NCBI GenBank assembly: GCA_002338715.1
Contig: DDIR01000040.1
Coordinates: 1 to 53,240, forward strand
DNA: 53,240 nt
DNA from: Phycisphaerales bacterium UBA1845
GTDB taxonomy: Bacteria; Planctomycetota; Phycisphaerae; UBA1845
Direction of reading: 5' to 3'
Shown: positions 15,423 to 24,315 of the stretch, in pieces
Layout: each line of letters begins with the position of its first letter
Numbering within the stretch: the first letter of the stretch is position 1
Notes under the pieces: generated by a model
Databases searched by the model: none
The model's input: only the letters and a program-made list of their open reading frames with translations
What the model was told of the DNA's origin: nothing
Translations under genes and position numbers: made by a program

Positions 15423-16949
15423 CTAGCCGGCAGATCTTGTTGCGTGGCCGTCGGTATCGCCGCCTAGATCGCGCTTGATCTCAACCAGTTCTTCGTATGC
15501 GGGTTTGGGTTTTCCATCTGCACAGACCAGTCCGGCATGGGGCAGGAAGTGGGCATTGTCTTCGCAGAAGTCCTGCCACGTGAGCGATTCGATGAACGGT
15601 TTGCTCAAGGCGATGTGATACACCCGCCGCATCCAGGCACGTTGAATTTCCGGCGACCAATCGCGATGCCACGCACCACCGGCAGATGCCGCGACCTTGC
15701 CTTCCCACGCATCACCCGCGCCGACACTCGGAGCTGAAGGCACTTGAATACCGGTCACGTGAACGGGTTTGCCGAAATTCGCAAAGCGATCGAGCATCGA
15801 CGATATCGAGAAAATGTCGCGAACGTAGCGGCCTTCTGCGCCGACGCCAAGGCAACACTGTACGCCGAACGCATCGAAGTTCAGACCGTTTTGCATGACC
15901 ATTTCCGCGTACAGCATTGGCGGGATGGTTCGCTGGTTGTTGGCGTAATACTCGCCCCAGGGCATGACGATGTCGATGACAGCTAGGCTGCGCGGAGCGG
16001 TTTGCTTGGCGACCGAGACGGCCATCCTCGTCAGTTCCATCAACTGCTCGAAATTGAACTGGAAGCAGTTGGCCGCGTGAATGCCCGAGATGACATCCCA
16101 CACGGAAACGTATTGGCCATAGCGCTTGATCACGCGGGTCAGGTGTTCGTACACGAGGTCGCGGATGGCTTCGAAGTCGTGTTCCCAGATGTACAACCAA
16201 TCGGGGACGTTGGACTTGGTGAATGAAACCAGACCACTGCCGCGCACCGGAATGTGGTGTCGGCTGGCCCAGTCGATCCAATCGTCGGTGGCTTGCCAGT
16301 TGAGTTCCTTTTCGCGCGGTTCGATATCGCGCCACGAAAAGGGGATCGAAATAAAGTCGCAACTCTTGGGGATCAACTCGCGGACGCTGGCGTCGGTTGA
16401 CTTCGGATTGATGCGCGTACCGAGCAAGCGTTTCGGGAAACCGGCGACCTGTTTGCGCCGATTGAGGAAAATCTCAGCGTGAAAAGCGGTGAGTTGTTCG
16501 GAGGCCCTGATCGCCATGGCGATGCCATTGTCCGCGATCTCTGCCGCCTGAGCCGGTGTGTCGGCTTGCAGTGCGGCGATCAACTGGTCGCGGGCGAGGT
16601 CGATGAGTTTGGCGACTTCTTCGATGCCCTCAAAATCGAACAGGCCCCAGTCTTCGCGTTTCTGGGCGATGCGCATCAAGCGTCCGCGCAGCAGTTCGAC
16701 CTGAAGGTTGTAGGGTTGATCGCGTTCGGGAAGGCGGGTGGTTTCGAGAACCATGCGTCCGCCGCCTTTGACGGGCCAAACCAGGGCAAGGGCAGCCGGT
16801 CCGCCCGCTTTCGTGTTGCAGATGAATTCGTTGCCTTTGGATTGGATGTCGGCGCGGAGGGGAACGTTGTCGCTGCCAACAAGGTAAGCGCCGTCGAGTT
16901 TGACACTCTCGTTGGCTCCCCCGTTGTTATTGACTGTGAATCGCAGCAT
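15423..16949 (-). CDS. GH10-fold protein lacking both catalytic glutamates
   Basis: A 508-residue protein. Residues about 1-165 form an N-terminal domain with a beta-rich start (MLRFTVNNNGGANESVKL) and a helical part. From about 185 a GH10 (xylanase) TIM barrel follows: DFISIPFSWRDIEPREKELN, DWIDWASRHHIPVRGSGLV, and YVSVWDVISGIHAANCF where active enzymes have WDVVNE. Next come FDAFGVQCCLG and KPVHVTGIQVP where active enzymes have ITELDI, then ESLTWQDFCEDN and the usual C-terminal KPAYEELVEI. Both catalytic Glu positions are Gly, so hydrolysis is not expected; a carbohydrate-binding or structural role is more likely. There is no signal peptide. ATG at 16949 has GGGGG 5 bases upstream. It is transcribed alone on the minus strand. 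Confidence 0.85.
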   Translation of the reverse strand: MLRFTVNNNGGANESVKLDGAYLVGSDNVPLRADIQSKGNEFICNTKAGGPAALALVWPVKGGGRMVLETTRLPERDQPYNLQVELLRGRLMRIAQKREDWGLFDFEGIEEVAKLIDLARDQLIAALQADTPAQAAEIADNGIAMAIRASEQLTAFHAEIFLNRRKQVAGFPKRLLGTRINPKSTDASVRELIPKSCDFISIPFSWRDIEPREKELNWQATDDWIDWASRHHIPVRGSGLVSFTKSNVPDWLYIWEHDFEAIRDLVYEHLTRVIKRYGQYVSVWDVISGIHAANCFQFNFEQLMELTRMAVSVAKQTAPRSLAVIDIVMPWGEYYANNQRTIPPMLYAEMVMQNGLNFDAFGVQCCLGVGAEGRYVRDIFSISSMLDRFANFGKPVHVTGIQVPSAPSVGAGDAWEGKVAASAGGAWHRDWSPEIQRAWMRRVYHIALSKPFIESLTWQDFCEDNAHFLPHAGLVCADGKPKPAYEELVEIKRDLGGDTDGHATRSAG

Positions 16950-17258
16950 ACGTGCCCCCAGGTCGCGTCTCACTTGGTATCGGTTTCAGGCGATATGAAG
17001 CCATAGACTTTTCCAAGTCTTAGCGCATCACGCGTGCTGACCCGTTTGGATTTAGAGTGAATGGTCTCGCCACATTGCTCACCAAGATCAACCATTCAGC
17101 GCAATGCCATTATGCCCCAGCGGCTGTAGGCCGTCGAGTGTCACGGATGTATTATTTTGTACCGGTCTATCGTTGCATTGCGGTGAAAACGGGCAGAATC
17201 GTGGGCGGCTTCAATTGCTTCTTTTAGTAGTTCGCGAATCCACCAGCCTGGGCGCGGC
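16950..17258. other. intergenic region upstream of the GH10-like gene
   Basis: About 310 bp with no supported gene. It should contain the minus-strand promoter of the GH10-like gene and the end of the 2-hydroxyacid dehydrogenase transcript. An AT-rich patch near 17150-17160 could be part of that promoter, but I cannot define it. Confidence 0.4.
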
Positions 17259-18254
17259 TCAATTCACCGGATTGGGTAGGGGCTGGTTCGTGATACTTGC
17301 GACAACGTTGGCAGCCGCCATGCGTGCCATCCACTCGCGCGTTTCCATGGTGGCGCTTCCGATGTGGGGGACGCACAGGACGTTGGGCATTTGCAGCAGT
17401 TCGGCGGGGATGTTCGGCTCGAATTCGAACACATCGAGTGCAGCGCCGGCGATTTTCCGGTTGGCGAGGCAATCGATCAAATCGGATTCCTTCACGACGG
17501 CGCCGCGGCTTGTGTTGATGAGAAACGCGGAGGGCTTCATTCGCGTGAGGAGCGATTGATTGACGAGATGCCTGGTTTCGGGCGCGAGGGCGACGTGCAA
17601 AGTCACAATGTCGGATTCGGCGAACAGCGTTTCGATTTCGACGCGTCGTCCGCCCAATGTGTTGATGGTGTCGTTTTCCTTGCGTGATACGTACAGCAAC
17701 TTCATGTCGAAACCGCTTGCCCGCTTCGCCACAGCGCAACCGATTCCGCCGGCACCGACGATCCCCAGCGTTTTGCCCGAAACATCGCTGCCGAAAATCT
17801 GCATCGGGGCGATGCCTTTCCAAGTTTGACTCTGTGCGAGCGCTTCTGCGCCACGCAAATCGCGCACGAGTGAGAGCATGATCGCCATCGTCAGATCGGC
17901 CGTGGCGGCTGTCGGTGCTTCGGGCGTGTTGGTCACGCGGATACCCAAACGCGTAGCGGCTTCGATGTCGATGTTGTCGGTTCCCACGCCGTAATTCGCG
18001 ACGATTTTGCATGTGGGGGAGGCGGCTTGCAGAACGGGTTCGGTGATGGAATCGCCGACGAAGCAGACGAGCGCATCGCAACCTTCGACCAGTTCACAGA
18101 GTGATTCGGGCGTGTGAATTGTGTTGGCTGGTCCGATTCGAAGTTGGCCATAAGGTCGTAGCATGGAAAGACCGGCTTCTGGGATGGGTTGCGTGACGGC
18201 GATTGTCTTGTGAATTGTGCCATCGTTGGGGCTTGGCGTGTTTTTGAGGCTCAC
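17259..18254 (-). CDS. D-isomer-specific 2-hydroxyacid dehydrogenase
   Basis: An NAD(P)-dependent dehydrogenase (331 aa) of the family of glyoxylate reductase and phosphoglycerate dehydrogenase. The nucleotide-binding motif is LGIVGAGGIGCAVA. The catalytic triad is visible as Arg in INTSRGAVV, Glu in DVFEFEP and His in VPHIGSAT. NYGVGTDNIDIEA and TPEAPTAATADL are family signatures. There is no C-terminal ACT domain, so it is not a long SerA; glyoxylate or hydroxypyruvate reduction is a reasonable guess. The start is GTG at 18254, with AAGGGA and GGAG upstream; the frame is open to 18350, but the upstream part does not resemble the family. It is divergent from purC. Confidence 0.9.
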   Translation of the reverse strand: MSLKNTPSPNDGTIHKTIAVTQPIPEAGLSMLRPYGQLRIGPANTIHTPESLCELVEGCDALVCFVGDSITEPVLQAASPTCKIVANYGVGTDNIDIEAATRLGIRVTNTPEAPTAATADLTMAIMLSLVRDLRGAEALAQSQTWKGIAPMQIFGSDVSGKTLGIVGAGGIGCAVAKRASGFDMKLLYVSRKENDTINTLGGRRVEIETLFAESDIVTLHVALAPETRHLVNQSLLTRMKPSAFLINTSRGAVVKESDLIDCLANRKIAGAALDVFEFEPNIPAELLQMPNVLCVPHIGSATMETREWMARMAAANVVASITNQPLPNPVN

Positions 18255-18434
18255 GGTTGCTTCCCTTCTCCAAGTCGGCAGAATAGCCCGCGCTGCGGCT
18301 GCGCGAAAACATTGTACCGTGTGGTCTGCGAAGGATCGAACACGGGTCATTGAGCGAGGGTCCGGTCGCGCCGGTGTGGGGCGGTTGGATATGAACTGGA
18401 ACCAGTAACTTTCTAACAGGAATGCGAAGGCGTC

Positions 18435-19343
18435 ATGATTGAAAGCTGCTCCAAGGTGGTCACCGAGACGACGATTCCGGGCGTGTCCGTACGACGCGGC
18501 AAGGTTCGAGATATTTACGAGTTAGCCGACTCGCTGCTGTTGGTTGCGACGGATCGCATCAGTGCGTACGACGTCGTGCTTCCGACGGCGATCCCCGGTA
18601 AGGGCGAGATGCTGACGCGTTTGTCGCGGTTTTGGTTTCAGTGGCTGGGCGATTCGGTGCCGAACCATTTTCTGGGGATGGTGGAAGACCAAGCCCCCGA
18701 CGGTTTGGAGGATCATCTCGATCAGTTGCGTCATCGCACGACAGTCTGTCGCAAGTGCGAGGTGGTTCCGATCGAATGCGTGGTGCGCGGGTACATCACC
18801 GGGTCGGGTTGGGTTGAGTACCAGCGCGACCAGACGGTTTGCGGAATTGAACTGCCTGCCGGTTTGAAACAATGTCAAAAGCTGGATACGCCGATCTTCA
18901 CCCCGGCGACCAAGGAAGACGAAGGCCACGACATCAACATTTCGTTCGAGCGGGCGTGCGAACTCGTTGGGACCGACGTGATGACAAAGCTTCGCGACAT
19001 GAGCATCGACATTTACACGCGGGCGAGTGAATACGCCGCCACCCGCGGCATCATCATCGCCGACACGAAGTTTGAGTTCGGCGTTCACGGCGGCAAGTTG
19101 CTCTTGATCGACGAGGTGCTCACGCCCGATTCGTCGCGGTTTTGGCCGAAAGATAAATACGAAGCCGGGCGCGATCAGGAGAGTTTTGACAAGCAGTACG
19201 TGCGCAACTACCTGACCGAGCTTGTCAAATCGGGCCAGTGGGACAAAACGCCCCCCGGTCCGCAACTGCCCGAGAAAATCGTCAAGAACACCGCGGCGAA
19301 GTACCGCGAAGCCTGCGAACTGCTGATGGATGGTCGCGGCTAA
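18435..19343 (+). CDS. purC: phosphoribosylaminoimidazole-succinocarboxamide synthase
   Basis: SAICAR synthetase, which joins aspartate to CAIR in purine biosynthesis using ATP. Landmarks in the 302-residue protein are VRRGKVRDIYE and LLVATDRISAYDVVLPTAIP at the N-terminus, ECVVRGYITGSGWVEYQ, TPATKEDEGHDINISFE, IADTKFEFGV and LIDEVLTPDSSRFW. The length fits the longer, eukaryote-like PurC class (about 300 aa). ATG at 18435 is preceded by GAAGG with short spacing. aroC starts 19 bp downstream on the same strand, so the two are probably cotranscribed. Confidence 0.96.
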   Translation: MIESCSKVVTETTIPGVSVRRGKVRDIYELADSLLLVATDRISAYDVVLPTAIPGKGEMLTRLSRFWFQWLGDSVPNHFLGMVEDQAPDGLEDHLDQLRHRTTVCRKCEVVPIECVVRGYITGSGWVEYQRDQTVCGIELPAGLKQCQKLDTPIFTPATKEDEGHDINISFERACELVGTDVMTKLRDMSIDIYTRASEYAATRGIIIADTKFEFGVHGGKLLLIDEVLTPDSSRFWPKDKYEAGRDQESFDKQYVRNYLTELVKSGQWDKTPPGPQLPEKIVKNTAAKYREACELLMDGRG

Positions 19344-19362
19344 AGAGAAAAAGTGACGCAAT

Positions 19363-20514
19363 ATGGCACAGCTTGATTACCGTACTGCCGGCGAATCGCA
19401 TGGACAGTCGCTCATCGTGATGATCGAGGGATTGCCCGCCGATCTGCACCTGGATATCGACTTAATCAACGGTGAACTTCGCCGTCGACAGGGAGGGTAT
19501 GGCCGGGGCGGTCGCATGAAGATCGAAACGGACACGGTGAATATTCTTTCGGGCATCCGCAGCGGTGCGACGATCGGATCACCGATGGCCGTCCAGGTCG
19601 CCAACAAGGATTGGCGCATCGATGAAGCACCGGTGGTGAACCATCCGCGTCCCGGGCATGCGGATCTTGCCGGCAGCCTCAAATGGCTGACGACCGATTG
19701 TCGCAGCACGCTCGAACGCGCCAGTGCCCGCGAAACCACATCGCGCGTGGCGGCTGGTGCGATTGCCAAATGCCTCCTGCTTGAGTTTGGCGTCGATGTC
19801 GTCGGGTTTGTGCGCAGCATCGGACCGGTGGAAGCCGACATCGATCCGTCGCTCGATCCGGAAGGACTGCGTGCGGCGCGCGATGCGAACGAAGCGTACT
19901 GCCCCGATGAGTCAGCGGCTGAGAAAATGATCGAAGCCATCCGCCAGACCAAAATTGATAAGGATACGGTCGGCGGGATCGTCGAGGTGCAGGTGCACGG
20001 GATGCCGCCGGGTGTGGGCAGTTGTTTTCGCTGGCAGGACAAGCTCGACGCCCGCATCGCCGGCGCGATCGTCAGCATTCAGGCGTTTAAGGGCGCGGAG
20101 ATCGGCGACGGTTTCAAGGTTGCACACAAACCGGGCAGCCAGGTCCACGACGCGATCTACTACGACGCCAGTCAGCGCAACACGCCGAACCTCGGGTTTG
20201 TTCGCAAGACCAATCGACTCGGCGGATTCGAAGGCGGGATGACAAACGGTCAGCCGCTGGTCGTACGCGGGGTGATGAAACCGATCGCCACGCTGCTGAT
20301 GGGAATGGACAGCGTTGATCTCAAGAGCAAGTCGGCGCAGCGCAGCGACTACGAACGCAGCGATGTTTGCGCGGTGCCAGCCGCCAGCGTCGTCGCCGAA
20401 AACGTGGTGGCGTTTGAAGTCGCCCGGGCGATGTGCGAAAAATTCGGCGCCGACACCATGAACGAAATGAAAGCTGCGTACAACCACTACCTCGCCGCCG
20501 CCCGCAATCTGTAA
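19363..20514 (+). CDS. aroC: chorismate synthase
   Basis: This enzyme makes chorismate from EPSP, the last step of the shikimate pathway, and needs reduced FMN. The 383-residue protein shows the signatures DYRTAGESHGQSL at the N-terminus, RRQGGYGRGGRMKIE, ERASARETTSRVAAGAIAK, GGMTNGQPLVVRGVMKPI and a C-terminal RSDVCAVPAASVVAE-like block (read as YERSDVCAVPAAS). Length is typical. It follows purC by 19 bp and precedes the unknown envelope protein by 48 bp, probably in one transcript. Confidence 0.96.
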   Translation: MAQLDYRTAGESHGQSLIVMIEGLPADLHLDIDLINGELRRRQGGYGRGGRMKIETDTVNILSGIRSGATIGSPMAVQVANKDWRIDEAPVVNHPRPGHADLAGSLKWLTTDCRSTLERASARETTSRVAAGAIAKCLLLEFGVDVVGFVRSIGPVEADIDPSLDPEGLRAARDANEAYCPDESAAEKMIEAIRQTKIDKDTVGGIVEVQVHGMPPGVGSCFRWQDKLDARIAGAIVSIQAFKGAEIGDGFKVAHKPGSQVHDAIYYDASQRNTPNLGFVRKTNRLGGFEGGMTNGQPLVVRGVMKPIATLLMGMDSVDLKSKSAQRSDYERSDVCAVPAASVVAENVVAFEVARAMCEKFGADTMNEMKAAYNHYLAAARNL

Positions 20515-20562
20515 CCTTGGGCGCGCGGGCCTTTCGCGTTACACTCGAGTTGGAGTCACTTC

Positions 20563-22104
20563 TTGCTGCGTCATCGCCAGATCATTCTTGGACTATCGAT
20601 CCTTGTGGTTGTCGGATCGATCTCGTCGGCGATTGGCTATGCGGCGTACATCCGCAGCGAATCGTACCGCCAATCGGTTGAGCAGCAGGTGGGCGACTAC
20701 CTCGGACTGCGCACGACCATTCACGGCGTCACGCCGATGTCCAGCAGTAGCCGCAAGTTTTCCGGCATCGATATCTTTTTGCCTTCGCTCGTCGAACCGA
20801 CTTTTCGCTGCACCGATGCGATCTGGCGACTCAACGCGGGTGACCATGGCAATCAGGTCGCGCTGGATCTGAACTCGGGCACGCTGGTTCTGGATTCAAA
20901 CGACCTTGGTCCGGAAGAATACAAAGCCATGCTGGAGAGCGGACTGGGGCATGATTTTCAAGCGCTCGGGTTGGCGGCTGTTCAACTCAATGGTTTTGAC
21001 ATTGCCTGGAAGCGCAACAACATCGCGTTTGTGATTCAGGGGACCGAAGGGGACGTGCGGTTCGCGCCCGAGGGAACCGGGCATGCGGTGCTGACGGCGA
21101 AACGCTTCAACGGAAGCGAGTTGTCTGCTCCGCTGAAAGTCGATGCGCTGTTCACGCCGGGGGCTGGTCTGGAGTTTCATCACGTGTCGCTCGACGTTCC
21201 ACCGGTGCCTATCGGCGTGCTGGGGCTTGGGCGGATTCTGCGGAGCGAAATCAATTCGGGTTGGTTCAACGGTGCGATCACGCTGCGCGATGACGCCGAA
21301 AGCCAGCAGATCACCATTCGCGGGGCGCTGGGCGAAGTACGTTTGGAAGAGTTGGCCTCCTCGCTGCTCGATCAACCCGTGCGCGGACGCGTTGACATCA
21401 TGCTGGATGAAGCTGTCATCTCCCATCGCGAATTGGAGACGCTGACGTTTCGCGGCAGCTTGTCGGACGTGCGTCTGGACGACGTCGCCCAGCTTGCAAA
21501 TGTGCCCGGACTGACCGGCCTGGTCAACCTGCGCGTGCAGCAGGCCCGGGTGGTCGGCAGAACCCTGGAGCACGCGAGCGTCGTCGGTGATGCCGCGAGC
21601 ATTCCGCTCGAAGCGATTACCAAACTGATCGGACGCGGTGTCGTGACCGGTGAGCTGCGCGTCAAAATCAACGGGCTGCTCGTCGAAAACAACGAGGTGA
21701 AGTGGGCGGATATTTTGGTGGACGCCGTCGGTGCGCCAGGCAAACCGGGGACGATAAGCCGCGAGTTGGTGCTCAGCATTGCGAAGGACGTGCTCGGTGT
21801 GGACCTTGGGCGGTTGGCGTCGATATTGCCTGAGACGATTGAGTACGTGGACCTTGGCGTCAAGGTATTGGTCGATCGGGGGAAGCTTCGTTTTGCCGGG
21901 TCGCACGGTGACGATGGGATGTGCGTGCTGACGATTCGCGATCCGATTCTGGGACGGCCCATTTCCGTTTTTGATGCGCCCAAGTACACGTATGAATTAG
22001 ATGACCTGATCGACAAGTTGCGCGAGCGGTTGAAGCAGTACCAGTTGGAAGACGTGCAGCATTGGCTGGAATCAAAACGCCAAGCTGACAATGACGACAG
22101 GTAA
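20563..22104 (+). CDS. membrane-anchored envelope protein, AsmA-like pattern, unknown function
   Basis: No named family is certain. The 513-residue protein has one N-terminal membrane segment (IILGLSILVVVGSISSAIGY). A very long beta-rich body follows, in which repeated patterns of alternating hydrophobic residues end in VxG or LDxN turns (LNSGTLVLDSNDLG, ITIRGALGEVRLEELA, LTFRGSLSDVRLDDVA). This resembles AsmA/YdbH-type periplasmic proteins that bridge the envelope. A charged helix ends the protein (DDLIDKLRERLKQYQLEDV). The start is TTG at 20563, with GGAG 8 bases upstream. It lies downstream of purC-aroC. The convergent end towards cysE carries a pair of palindromic repeats. Confidence 0.7.
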   Translation: MLRHRQIILGLSILVVVGSISSAIGYAAYIRSESYRQSVEQQVGDYLGLRTTIHGVTPMSSSSRKFSGIDIFLPSLVEPTFRCTDAIWRLNAGDHGNQVALDLNSGTLVLDSNDLGPEEYKAMLESGLGHDFQALGLAAVQLNGFDIAWKRNNIAFVIQGTEGDVRFAPEGTGHAVLTAKRFNGSELSAPLKVDALFTPGAGLEFHHVSLDVPPVPIGVLGLGRILRSEINSGWFNGAITLRDDAESQQITIRGALGEVRLEELASSLLDQPVRGRVDIMLDEAVISHRELETLTFRGSLSDVRLDDVAQLANVPGLTGLVNLRVQQARVVGRTLEHASVVGDAASIPLEAITKLIGRGVVTGELRVKINGLLVENNEVKWADILVDAVGAPGKPGTISRELVLSIAKDVLGVDLGRLASILPETIEYVDLGVKVLVDRGKLRFAGSHGDDGMCVLTIRDPILGRPISVFDAPKYTYELDDLIDKLRERLKQYQLEDVQHWLESKRQADNDDR

Positions 22105-22111
22105 TGTCGTT

Positions 22112-22177
22112 GTAGGGTGAGCCGTGCCCACCGCCGTTTGATCGCCAACGACATGGTGGGCACGGCCCACCCTACGG
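22112..22177. repeat. pair of inverted REP-like palindromes between convergent genes
   Basis: The left element GTAGGGTG...CCCACC (22112-22132) and the right element GGTGGGCACGGCCCACC plus CTACGG (22155-22177) are inverted copies of each other. The right one is identical to 15379-15401. Each can fold alone, or the two can pair into a longer hairpin. The pair lies between the convergent ends of the AsmA-like gene and cysE. Confidence 0.85.
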
Positions 22178-22189
22178 GACGAAGTGTTC

Positions 22190-23200
22190 TTAAATCTGGA
22201 ATTCGCCCATCGGCGATTCGTCGTCCGGCTGGTGAGGTTCGAACGATTTCTTCTGCATATTCAGCGCCGGCGGTGTGATCGTTACCGTCGCGTTTTCCGG
22301 AACTGACGCGGTCACGAACACCGAACCGCCAATCACGCACCCTTTCTTCAACACGGTTTTGCCGCCGAGGATAATCGCGTTGGCGTAGATGGTGACGTCG
22401 TCTTCGACGGTGGGGTGGCGCTTGGCCACCCGGATGACGCGGCCCCTTTCGTCCTTGGGAAATGACAGCGCACCGAGCGTCACGCCCTGATAGATCTTGA
22501 CGTTGTTGCCGATCTCTGCCGTCTCACCGATGACCACGCCCGTTCCGTGATCGATGAAGAAGCTGCGGCCAATCTTCGCACCGGGGTGGATGTCGACGCC
22601 GGTTTCGCGATGGGCCCACTCCGCGATCATGCGCGGCAACATCGGAACATCGGCGCGATACAACTCGTGGGCCAACCGATGCACGGCGATCGCCAGCAAC
22701 CCGGGGTAGGCCAGGATCACTTCGTCGCAGTTGACAGCCGCAGGGTCGCCATCGAACGCGGCTTGCACGTCGTCGGACAGCATGTCGCGCAGGTGCACGA
22801 TGCGTTCGAGGAATAGATGCGTGATGCGTTCGGCGTTGCAGTGGCAGCCTTCGTCGTCGGCGGATCGACCTTCCACTTGAATCTGATGATAGCACAGGCA
22901 TTTTTTTACCTGTCGATGCAGCAGACGGGCGATGCGCGGCAGCAGTTCGCCGACGTGAAACGAAACGTTGTACGTGGTGAGGTCCTGTCGTCCGAGGAAT
23001 CCGGGAAAGAACAACTCCAGCGACAGGCGGATCAGTTCGTTGACTTCCTTCGGCGCCGGGAGGAACTCGCAGTCGATGTGACGCGTGCGGGTGTCCTTCT
23101 CATAGCTTTCGACGACGGCGGCTACCAGGTCGGGCAGCTTGTCACCAAGGGTAAATTTGTCGGGCACGTCGTCTGCTTTCAAAAAAATGCCAGGGATCAA
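22190..23200 (-). CDS. cysE: serine O-acetyltransferase
   Basis: This enzyme makes O-acetylserine from serine and acetyl-CoA for cysteine synthesis. The 336-residue protein has a long helical N-terminal part (about 1-190, including HVGELLPRIARLLHRQVKK and PGLLAIAVHRLAHELYRADV) and a left-handed beta-helix of hexapeptide repeats: GVDIHPGAKIGRSFFIDHGT, GVVIGETAEIGNNVKIYQGV, DVTIYANAIILGG. The active-site DHGTGVVIGE is intact. It is longer at the N-terminus than the E. coli enzyme and belongs to the long type found in planctomycetes and plants. TTG at 23200 is the tentative start; other candidates are TTG at 23182 and GTG at 23167. It lies 71 bp downstream of the ABC permease gene on the same strand. 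Confidence 0.9.
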   Translation of the reverse strand: MIPGIFLKADDVPDKFTLGDKLPDLVAAVVESYEKDTRTRHIDCEFLPAPKEVNELIRLSLELFFPGFLGRQDLTTYNVSFHVGELLPRIARLLHRQVKKCLCYHQIQVEGRSADDEGCHCNAERITHLFLERIVHLRDMLSDDVQAAFDGDPAAVNCDEVILAYPGLLAIAVHRLAHELYRADVPMLPRMIAEWAHRETGVDIHPGAKIGRSFFIDHGTGVVIGETAEIGNNVKIYQGVTLGALSFPKDERGRVIRVAKRHPTVEDDVTIYANAIILGGKTVLKKGCVIGGSVFVTASVPENATVTITPPALNMQKKSFEPHQPDDESPMGEFQI

Positions 23201-23271
23201 ACCATGAGCTGATTATAGAACCGGTCGAATTGCAGACAAGAAAGAAGCAAGCGCCCACTGGCGGGTGGGGG

Positions 23272-24315
23272 TTACGACCGTCGTGAGCAGAGCAGGACCA
23301 AGAACACCGGTGTGCCCACGATGGCCGTCATCACCCCGATGGGCAGACGTGCGGTCGTGGTGGCTGTGTGGGTGAGTTGGCCATACCAGTGCGGGGCGAG
23401 GGCGGTGAGGAAATCGCATCCGATCAAGAACGACCCACCGAGCAAGATTGACGCGGGCAAGACGATGCGGTGGTCAAACCCGAACGCGAGCCGCACGAGG
23501 TGGGGGATGATGAGGCCGACGAAACCGATCGGCCCGCACATCGACACGATCGCGGAGACCGCCAACGATCCCGCGATGATCGCGAGGATTTCCAGGCGTT
23601 CGACGCGTACGCCCCGAGATGCAGCCAGTTCCGAACCGACCGAGTACTGGTTGAGGTCGCGTGCAAACCAAAGGAGCAGCAGGCACGGTGGGATGGTCAA
23701 GGGCAGCAGCATCGACAGTTCGACGTGTCCGTAGGTGTCGAGTGTTCCCATCAGCCAGCGTACGGTCTTGTGTGTTTCGGAGACGTCGGCGAGCGATGTG
23801 ATGAACATCATCATCCCGCTGCAAAAGAAGCCGATGGTCACGCCGGCGAGCAAGAGCGTGTTGCCGGTGATGCGGGCGGTTGATCGGGCGAGCAGCAGCA
23901 CGACGAGCAGCACACCGATCGCGCCGGTCAACGCGCCGATGGAAACGGACGAGATGCCCAGGATGGTGGTGACCCAGTGCAGCTTGTAGCAGATGAGTGC
24001 GCCGAGCGATGCGCCGCTGGCGATCCCGACGGTGTAGGGCGTTGCCAGCGGATTGCGAAAAAGTGTTTGGAACACCGCGCCGCAAAGCGCCAAGACGGAG
24101 CCAGCCAGCAGGGCTTTGAGCGTGCGCGGAAAACGCAACTGCCATGCGATGGAATAGTGGATGCTGTTGGGTTCGCTGTCGAATAGCGATCGCCACGCAT
24201 CGATGATGCCGACATCCTGCGTACCGATGCCCGGACTGATCAGGATCATTACCGCGAGAACGAACCCGCAGACGATCATCGCGATGGCAAAAGTTTTTTT
24301 CGACACGCCAGCCAT
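23272..24315 (-). CDS. FecCD/BtuC-type ABC transporter permease
   Basis: The membrane subunit of an iron-chelate/cobalamin/heme importer (347 aa). It has about nine to ten membrane helices and the family signatures LRFPRTLKALLAGSVLALCG, RNPLATPYTVGIASGASLGA, GPIGFVGLIIPHLVRLAFG and GCDFLTALAP. Its start overlaps the stop of the ATPase gene by one base (TAATG), so translation is coupled. The substrate cannot be decided from sequence; no cobalamin riboswitch, Fur box or TonB receptor is visible nearby. Confidence 0.93.
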   Translation of the reverse strand: MAGVSKKTFAIAMIVCGFVLAVMILISPGIGTQDVGIIDAWRSLFDSEPNSIHYSIAWQLRFPRTLKALLAGSVLALCGAVFQTLFRNPLATPYTVGIASGASLGALICYKLHWVTTILGISSVSIGALTGAIGVLLVVLLLARSTARITGNTLLLAGVTIGFFCSGMMMFITSLADVSETHKTVRWLMGTLDTYGHVELSMLLPLTIPPCLLLLWFARDLNQYSVGSELAASRGVRVERLEILAIIAGSLAVSAIVSMCGPIGFVGLIIPHLVRLAFGFDHRIVLPASILLGGSFLIGCDFLTALAPHWYGQLTHTATTTARLPIGVMTAIVGTPVFLVLLCSRRS

